From NCBI GenBank assembly GCA_020430865.1, contig JAGQIY010000178.1, forward strand, positions 1-11,776: a DNA stretch of 11,776 nucleotides, written 5' to 3'. Position 1 is the first letter of the stretch. The number at the start of each line of letters is the position of its first letter. The DNA comes from Myxococcales bacterium. Lineage in GTDB: Bacteria > Myxococcota > Polyangia > Polyangiales > Polyangiaceae. Under the pieces are notes generated by a model. It saw only the letters and a program-made list of their open reading frames with translations. It was not told the DNA's origin and did not search any database. Below, piece after piece: positions 7,822-11,776 of the stretch. A program made the translations under genes and the position numbers.

Positions 7822-8223
7822 TCAAGCAGAGCACTTGGCTGAGCACGCGCGCTTCTTTGCTCGGAAGTCCCAGACTGACGCCGCGACCAACACACCGAAC
7901 CCGACAAGTTCCAGGGGCTTCGAGTAGCTTCCGTAGAACACCCAGAGCAAGAGCCCGGCCGCAGCGACGCTGAGAACCAACGGACCCAGCTTCCGGTGAA
8001 CGCGATAGGAAAGGCCCATTCCCGCAAGCGCAACGACCAGGAGTCCCGTAACGACCTTGACGAGCACAGCCTCGTTGATTTCAACGCTCACTCCGACCAA
8101 CGACAAGAGACCAACGGCTGCAAGCGTTCCGTAGCAGGCAACTACTGCGAGCAGGCTCATCGCCGAACTCGCCCATGAGAAGCGGCTCGGTGGGTTGGGT
8201 TCGGGTATTACTCTCTCTTCCAT
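7822..8223 (-). CDS. MerC-like integral membrane protein
   Basis: Small membrane protein of 133 residues with about four hydrophobic segments (roughly 18-45, 52-72, 79-97, 103-120). The overall pattern resembles the mercury-uptake protein MerC: Ser-Ala-Met before the first segment, Ala-Cys within it (Cys30), a central Tyr-Arg-Val-His-Arg, and a last segment ending SVWDF (119 is Asp) followed by a basic tail with a Cys pair (Cys127, Cys131), as in MerC's WDF...C...C end. Only one Cys remains where MerC has a Cys pair in the first segment, so Hg(II) transport may be altered or lost. The start has a near-perfect AGGAGG three bases upstream. It lies 20 bases after ccdA and closes the operon. Assignment is by remembered family resemblance. 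Confidence 0.6.
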   Translation of the reverse strand: MEERVIPEPNPPSRFSWASSAMSLLAVVACYGTLAAVGLLSLVGVSVEINEAVLVKVVTGLLVVALAGMGLSYRVHRKLGPLVLSVAAAGLLLWVFYGSYSKPLELVGFGVLVAASVWDFRAKKRACSAKCSA

Positions 8224-8225
8224 TG

Positions 8226-8234
8226 TCCTCCTTT
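8226..8234 (-). promoter_or_regulatory. Strong Shine-Dalgarno of the MerC-like gene
   Basis: On the - strand the sequence reads AAAGGAGGA directly before CA-ATG at 8223. It is the best ribosome site in the window, although spacing is short. It suggests independent, possibly high, translation of the last gene, unlike the overlapping genes before it. Confidence 0.75.
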
Positions 8235-8243
8235 AGGGAACAC

Positions 8244-8918
8244 TCAAGCTATCCACACCAAATAGAGGCTGAGCCCAACCATGACAGCGCCCGTCAGCTG
8301 CTCCGCCACTCGCCTTGCTCGTTCTGTTGCAAGCCGCGTGACTAGCGAAGCCGCTGCCGTGCCGATGAGGAGAATCGGAATCCCCAACCCGAGGCCATAG
8401 ACGAAGAGCAGAAGCCCACCGCGCACTGGGTCTCCGGTGCTCGCCACGTACGCAAGTAGTCCTGCGAGAACGGGCGTGGCGCAGGGGGCAATCACCAGTC
8501 CGAAAAGCGCGCCAGCAACGGCAGCAGCAACTGGTCCGCGGGGCGTCTTGCGTGAGCCCGCGTCGAAGGATGGCAACGGGACCGAGATGACACCAAGCAA
8601 ATGAAGCCCGAAGACAAGGGGCACTGCTGCGATGATGTAGACGGGCCAAGAAGCGAGTCCACCGAACACCGTGCCCGCTAGGCCGGAGAGCACTCCCAGG
8701 ACCATAGTGACCAGGCTGCCGCCAAGAATGAAGCCCGCGGCGGTCCCGAGGTTTCCACGAACCGTGTCCTTGCGGAGCGCCGTGCAGCAGCCTGCAGCCG
8801 CAGGGTACATCGGAAGGCAGCACGGATTCAGTCCAGCAACCACCCCAGCAAGGAGTGCTACTGGTAGGGCGAAGAGGAAACTTCCATCGCTGAGCAGGCC
8901 GTTCAGATACTCACTCAT
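8244..8918 (-). CDS. ccdA: CcdA/DsbD-type transmembrane thiol-disulfide carrier
   Basis: Six-helix membrane protein of 224 residues that in this family passes electrons from cytoplasmic thioredoxin to periplasmic thiol proteins. The two catalytic Cys are both present: Cys33 in GLNPCCLPMYPA and Cys146 in IAPCATPVLAG, each in the expected NPC/APC-type helix-breaking context. Extra Cys at 34, 44 and 45 are unusual for the family. The ATG at 8918 overlaps the stop of the thioredoxin-fold gene (ATGA), and that protein is the obvious partner. There is no cytochrome c maturation gene nearby, so the role is more likely a dedicated reductant supply for this operon. The membrane topology and electron-carrier role are family knowledge; the partner is inferred from gene order. 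Confidence 0.88.
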   Translation of the reverse strand: MSEYLNGLLSDGSFLFALPVALLAGVVAGLNPCCLPMYPAAAGCCTALRKDTVRGNLGTAAGFILGGSLVTMVLGVLSGLAGTVFGGLASWPVYIIAAVPLVFGLHLLGVISVPLPSFDAGSRKTPRGPVAAAVAGALFGLVIAPCATPVLAGLLAYVASTGDPVRGGLLLFVYGLGLGIPILLIGTAAASLVTRLATERARRVAEQLTGAVMVGLSLYLVWIA

Positions 8919-9367
8919 CGACCCGACGGTTCCTCAGCAGAAGGCTCGGGCTGGAGAGCTTCGACCGCCCCGCGGAGCTCTGCAATGACAGCTCCGGACT
9001 CTCCTTCGAACCGCGTCTTTTCGACGCCATCGGCGTCCGTGATGATGACCGTCGGCGAGACTCGCACGCCGTAGTGCTTGGCTTCCGGAGCTTCCTTTCG
9101 CGTGTCGAACTCGCGGAAGTCCACCCCCGTGACGTTTCCGACACCCCGTGCGAGGCTGATTACCTCGGCGCATCCGCAGCGGGCCTCTGCCTCCCGCGGG
9201 TCAGCAAACAGAAGCACGGACGTGCTAGTGAGTTTCTCGGTGGTCGCCTCAGCAGACTGCCCCACCTGGGCACCCGAAGGTGGCGTTACGGTCGGCGTTT
9301 GCGACTTCATCCACAGGACGCCGCCGAAAGCCGCCGCTACCGCGGCGAGTATGGCTACCTTGTTCAT
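8915..9367 (-). CDS. Membrane-anchored thioredoxin-fold protein with CGC site
   Basis: A protein of 150 residues with one N-terminal hydrophobic segment (about 4-20, signal anchor or uncleaved signal) followed by a thioredoxin-like domain on the periplasmic side. The fold is seen as strand VLLFADP (51-57), the redox loop ARCGCAEV (Cys64, Cys66), a helix, strand VDFREFD and the cis-proline turn RVSPTVII (Pro105). The CxC spacing replaces the usual CxxC. The start at 9367 is chosen over the ATG at 9394 because it forms an ATGA overlap with the preceding stop and has GGAG seven bases upstream. It sits directly before ccdA, so it probably receives electrons from CcdA. It may reduce a metal-bound or disulfide partner, or carry metal on the CGC; the substrate is unknown. 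Confidence 0.8.
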   Translation of the reverse strand: MNKVAILAAVAAAFGGVLWMKSQTPTVTPPSGAQVGQSAEATTEKLTSTSVLLFADPREAEARCGCAEVISLARGVGNVTGVDFREFDTRKEAPEAKHYGVRVSPTVIITDADGVEKTRFEGESGAVIAELRGAVEALQPEPSAEEPSGR

Positions 9368-10497
9368 CGTTCGTCTCCACATGCTGATGTGCATCCACAG
9401 CTCTCGGCATCGGAGACTTGCTCCGGGGCCTGGTCCTGGACGTAGGAAGTGCCCTCATTCAGTGCGCGCTCCGCAAGCGCGAGCTCGCGGCCGAGATAGG
9501 CCGCGTGGTCAAGGCGAGTGACGAGGCCTTCTTGTAGAAGGGTCGACATCACGTTGACCGCCTCGGTGCCTTCGATGACAGACCGCAGCACGCCGCTGTT
9601 CTCGTAGTGCTCGGCAACAAGCAGCCGTCGTCGCGTATCAGGGAGGACGACCACGTAGCCCGCTGGGTCAAGCACGAGGCGTCCGGGAGAACGCGCGGGT
9701 ACGATTCGAACACTGCGCTCAACAGGGAGCTCTCTCTCCATCGGGCCTGGGGCGCTCGAAGCCGCATCGACCGCCACTCGCCCAATCTCGTCGATGCGCT
9801 GTTCCCCGCGGCAGTCCACGATTGAAACCTGCGCGCAAAAGCGCTCGACCAGCTCCGCGGTCACGTTGCGAAGCAGGGGCCGCTTTCCTTTCGCGCCAAC
9901 AATCCGCCCACGGTTATCGAGACCTTCCTCGACGAGAGCCTGTAGAGACTGACCCGGGAAGTGTCCGACCCTTCCGGGCGTGTCCTCACCGCACAGAATC
10001 AGAACCCGGATGTGAGGGTTGGAGACGACGTTTTCGATGATGCGCTCGATACCGAGGTTCTCCGTCTGAAGGGCACCCACCACGGACACGCCCTCCGGCG
10101 CGGCCTTGGCAATGCCGTCAACAAGCTCCCGTGAGTGGAGCGTGCAGATTGCAACTGGGGCCGCAAAGCGCAGGACTTGATACTCGCCGGGGTAGGGGGG
10201 CCATCCGTCGCGACGAACCAGCTCTTCGGTCGGGCAACCAGCGCCCGCCGGAAGCTCAACCAACTCGGATGCGGCGTTGAGCGCATCCGCGGGCCAGCAG
10301 ACCTTGCAACCTAGACAGTCGTACTCGCGCGGCTTGAAGGTAGCGCGGGCGCGCTCAAGGGTCTTGGCGACCTCCGAGGAGAGCTTGGTCTGCTCGAGCG
10401 TAGAGACCGTGTCCTGAAAGCAGCCGCACTTGTGGCACTTCGCGGCAGCCGTGGCGGTCTCGACCAGGTCCTCGACGCCCTTGCTTGTAGCCTTCAC
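9364..10497 (-). CDS. MtrA-like corrinoid-domain protein with DUF4346-like C-terminus and terminal Cys clusters
   Basis: Protein of 377 residues. Residues about 97-240 match MtrA, the cobamide-carrying subunit of methanogen methyl-H4MPT:coenzyme M methyltransferase: GWP at the start, KTENLGIE-like QTENLGIERII, NPHIRVLILCG, GHFPGQSL, GRIVGAKG and ERFCAQVSIVD. His179 in GHFPGQS corresponds to the MtrA His84 that ligates cobalt. Residues about 268-352 (DPAGYVVVL, AEHYENSG, EGLVTRLDHAAYLGREL) resemble DUF4346, seen with pterin-related proteins. The N-terminus carries CHKCGC (21-26) and CLGCKVC (61-67), a possible Fe-S or metal site; the tail ends CGCTSAC (367-373). There is no membrane helix, unlike MtrA. 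The GTG start overlaps the regulator stop (GTGA) with GGAG eight bases upstream. It may bind a corrinoid and carry methyl groups; substrate unknown. Confidence 0.8.
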   Translation of the reverse strand: MKATSKGVEDLVETATAAAKCHKCGCFQDTVSTLEQTKLSSEVAKTLERARATFKPREYDCLGCKVCWPADALNAASELVELPAGAGCPTEELVRRDGWPPYPGEYQVLRFAAPVAICTLHSRELVDGIAKAAPEGVSVVGALQTENLGIERIIENVVSNPHIRVLILCGEDTPGRVGHFPGQSLQALVEEGLDNRGRIVGAKGKRPLLRNVTAELVERFCAQVSIVDCRGEQRIDEIGRVAVDAASSAPGPMERELPVERSVRIVPARSPGRLVLDPAGYVVVLPDTRRRLLVAEHYENSGVLRSVIEGTEAVNVMSTLLQEGLVTRLDHAAYLGRELALAERALNEGTSYVQDQAPEQVSDAESCGCTSACGDER

Positions 10498-10922
10498 GAG
10501 CGAAGCTCCGAAGCTGCGCCAACGCGGCCGCTGCCGTTGCCTTCAGCCAGGCGACCCTCGGAGTCTTCGACTAGGCAGAGTCCGTAGTCGAGCAGGCTCG
10601 TGACGCACGGGTCGACAACTTGGTAGTAGATGTTGTTTCCGCTGCGCCGCGCGCCGAGGACTCTACGGTCCACGAGGCGCTGGAGCTGGTTGGAGACGGC
10701 CTGCGGCTTCATCTCGACAGCTTCGGCCAGCTCAGTCACACATAGCTCACCGGACTTGACCAGGGCATGGAGAAGGCGCACTCGCGTGTCGTTGCCGAGG
10801 AGCTTGAAGAGACCAGCTAGCTCGCCGGCCTGGTCGCTGGAGAGAAGCTCTCTGTCACCGAGCTTGGGCTTCGGCGGGCAGCAGCTCGCTGCGGCCGTGG
10901 TGGTGGGTCGTTGCTGAGCCAT
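10494..10922 (-). CDS. ArsR/SmtB-family regulator of the corrinoid/thiol-relay operon
   Basis: Winged-helix repressor of 142 residues heading the - strand operon. Core motifs are LFKLLGNDTRVRLLHAL (39-54), GELCVTEL (58-65), recognition helix KPQAVSNQLQRLVD (72-85) and wing ARRSGNNIYYQVVD. Candidate sensing thiols are Cys14-Cys15 in the N-terminal arm, Cys61, Cys106 and Cys116 (DPCVTSLLDYGLC). Cys61 occupies the place of the first Cys of ELCVCDL, but the second is Thr, so the site differs from CadC and from the first regulator in this window. The open frame extends to 11225, but the ATG at 10922 is chosen because family similarity begins just after it and the upstream part lacks any domain. 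The ribosome site is poor, so a leaderless message is possible. The ligand may be Hg, As or another thiophilic ion; this is inference. Confidence 0.9.
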   Translation of the reverse strand: MAQQRPTTTAAASCCPPKPKLGDRELLSSDQAGELAGLFKLLGNDTRVRLLHALVKSGELCVTELAEAVEMKPQAVSNQLQRLVDRRVLGARRSGNNIYYQVVDPCVTSLLDYGLCLVEDSEGRLAEGNGSGRVGAASELRS

Positions 10923-10933
10923 ACCTATTACAC

Positions 10934-10955
10934 TACTACACGACTCTGTGTTGTG
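10934..10955. promoter_or_regulatory. Possible operator dyad upstream of the second ArsR-family gene
   Basis: ACAC (10938-10941) and GTGT (10948-10951) flank a six-base centre, with weaker outward symmetry (TACtACAC against GTGTtGTG). It lies 12-33 bases upstream of the regulator ATG, where an autorepressor would bind. On the - strand a TGTAAT element lies between it and the start codon and could be a -10 box, but I see no good -35. Weak evidence. Confidence 0.25.
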
Positions 10956-11031
10956 CCAGCTCTTCGACCTCTGGGCCTGAGGTTCTTGAGCTTGAACTCC
11001 CGCTTCTTGGGTCCCCCACCGTGGTTGACTG

Positions 11032-11057
11032 TGCCTGATAAAATACGTTATCGTGCA
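11032..11057. other. Imperfect 26-bp palindrome, dif/att-core-like
   Basis: The arms are TGCCTGATAA (11032-11041) and TTATCGTGCA (11048-11057), matching at eight of ten positions, around the six-base centre AATACG. Two arms of about 11 bases, ATAA and TTAT at the inner ends and a six-base centre are the architecture of Xer recombination sites such as dif. It lies 63 bases before a tyrosine recombinase reading away from it. The AT-rich tract stands out from GC-rich surroundings. The alternative is a regulator-binding site or promoter element in the divergent region. Confidence 0.45.
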
Positions 11058-11065
11058 TAGAGATG

Positions 11066-11101
11066 CTGGTGGGGGAGGCGCGCGGGCGCGGCCCCCTCCA
11101 G
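11066..11101 (+). other. GC-rich hairpin in the leader of the recombinase gene
   Basis: CTGGTGGGGG (11066-11075) can pair with CCCCCTCCAG (11092-11101) with one T-T mismatch, and the loop itself contains GCGC (11078-11081) able to pair with GCGC (11086-11089). It ends five bases before the recombinase ribosome site (GGAG, 11107-11110), with no T-tract, so it is better explained as a leader structure than a terminator. Confidence 0.45.
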
Positions 11102-11120
11102 GCCTTGGAGTAGCTGCACG

Positions 11121-11776
11121 ATGACCCCCAATTCTCCACGAGACCCCGGGCTCCCAGAGGCAAATGTGCCCTCGCGTGAGCTCGTGGAAGCCGCCGAGGG
11201 GCTCCCGCCGGTACTTACGGGCCATGCGACCCCGCTGCTCGAGGACAAGGTCCGCGGGTTCTACGGGTCAGTCGCCACCATGTTCGAGTCCTGGCTCGCG
11301 CGCAGGAAGAGCGAGAACACCCGCCGTGCGTACCGCCGCGACGTGATGGTCTTCATCGAGTTCATGGGCATCGCCTGGCCGAACGCCGAGCAGCCTCAGC
11401 CGGACGAGTCCTGGCGATTGCTCCAAGCCACTGTCCCGCACGTCCAGGCCTGGCGGGACTTCATGCACGACGAGCGCGGCCTCGCGCCGAACACGCTCAA
11501 CCGTCGCGTGTCGTCGCTCTCCGGCTTCTACCGTTTCCTGCGCGAAGCCGCGGCCGAGATGCGGCTCCCCATCACGGTGCCCAACCCCGCGCACTCGCAG
11601 TTCATCGGGCGCGAGGTCCAGGCGCCCGTGAACCCTACGGAGGCGCTCTCCGCGACTCGCGCGCGTCAGCTCATGGCGCTCCCCGAAGGCGAGGATGTGC
11701 TCGCCTACCGCGACCGCGCCATCCCGAAGTTCTACCTCTACACAGGCGTGCGCATCGGCACGGGGTGCAGGATTCA
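11121..11776 (+). CDS. Tyrosine recombinase / site-specific integrase (3' end beyond window)
   Basis: The first 218 residues of a recombinase whose frame is open to the window end. ATG 11121 has GGAG ten bases upstream. After a variable N-terminus of about 50 residues comes a SAM-like core-binding domain (about 52-155): SENTRRAYRRDVMVFIEFM, then a second helical block with APNTLNRRVSSLSGFYRFL. The catalytic domain begins near 180 (LSATRARQLMAL) and reaches the first catalytic arginine, Arg211 in YTGVRIGTGCR. The remaining catalytic residues (the second Arg, His and the Tyr nucleophile) would lie outside, so activity cannot be judged. It reads away from the metal operons, and a recombinase at the edge of an accessory cluster is common in integrated elements. 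The neighbouring palindrome may be its target. Confidence 0.9.
   Translation, partial: MTPNSPRDPGLPEANVPSRELVEAAEGLPPVLTGHATPLLEDKVRGFYGSVATMFESWLARRKSENTRRAYRRDVMVFIEFMGIAWPNAEQPQPDESWRLLQATVPHVQAWRDFMHDERGLAPNTLNRRVSSLSGFYRFLREAAAEMRLPITVPNPAHSQFIGREVQAPVNPTEALSATRARQLMALPEGEDVLAYRDRAIPKFYLYTGVRIGTGCRI

Noticed and set aside
8233..8823. 196-residue - strand frame overlapping ccdA in another frame
   Set aside because: The ccdA frame carries both catalytic Cys motifs and membrane segments; this one is an Arg/Ser/His-rich shadow.
9364..10497. HgcA, the mercury-methylating corrinoid protein
   Set aside because: The characteristic HgcA cap-helix Cys motif and membrane domain are not seen, and no HgcB ferredoxin is adjacent. 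The corrinoid segment follows MtrA instead. Mercury methylation therefore cannot be claimed.
10962..10967. Sigma-54-type TGGCAC element on the - strand upstream of the second regulator (about 10957-10962)
   Set aside because: No TTGC-type element occurs at the required spacing, so the match is probably chance.
10923..11225. N-terminal extension of the second ArsR-family frame up to 11225
   Set aside because: The extra 101 residues show no domain, and the frame crosses the palindrome and GC-rich hairpin. Family similarity fits a start at 10922.
1..11776. CRISPR array, tRNA, rRNA or known riboswitch
   Set aside because: No spaced direct repeats, no cloverleaf-like segment and no recognisable cobalamin-riboswitch core were noticed. 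In particular, no tRNA was seen beside the recombinase.

Overview
The window is high-GC DNA with tightly packed operons. The organism is a Gram-negative bacterium, because the window encodes a complete envelope-spanning RND efflux system with two lipoproteins. The Cys-rich 'CxEH...CxxC' extension on the adaptor and the tetrahydromethanopterin-pathway MtrA homologue recall environmental Planctomycetota, Myxococcota and related phyla. That placement is a guess from family resemblance. The gene content (two ArsR-family regulators, metal efflux, a MerC-like protein, a tyrosine recombinase) reads as an accessory metal-resistance region.

Left half, + strand, 251-7720: a heavy-metal efflux operon. 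A CadC-like ArsR/SmtB regulator comes first, behind a candidate promoter at 217-245. It is followed by a CzcB-type adaptor lipoprotein with a duplicated Cys/His-rich N-terminal extension, a CzcA-type RND pump, a TolC/CzcC-type outer-membrane lipoprotein and a short CDF-like cation transporter. Spacing is tight (17 bp between adaptor and pump, an ATGA overlap between pump and outer-membrane factor, GTG directly after TAG for the transporter). The inferred job is export of a divalent cation (Zn/Cd/Co type) from cytoplasm and periplasm out of the cell.

Right half, - strand, 10922-7822: a second, convergent operon under another ArsR-family regulator. It encodes, in order, the regulator; a 377-residue MtrA-like corrinoid-domain protein with a DUF4346-like C-terminus and unusual Cys clusters at both ends; a membrane-anchored thioredoxin-fold protein with a CGC instead of a CxxC site; a CcdA-type electron-transfer membrane protein; and a MerC-like membrane protein. 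Three of the four junctions are 4-bp stop/start overlaps, so the proteins are probably made in coordinated amounts. A cobamide-type methyl-carrier domain joined to a membrane thiol relay and a MerC-like protein under ArsR control is the most unusual thing here, and a candidate undescribed metal(loid) or methyl-transfer system.

The two operons converge on a 100-bp gap at 7721-7821. At the right edge, a + strand tyrosine recombinase begins at 11121 and runs off the window. Upstream of it lie a GC-rich hairpin and a 26-bp imperfect palindrome with a 6-bp centre that resembles a Xer/dif-type or integrase core site. The first 250 bases contain no gene I can support.
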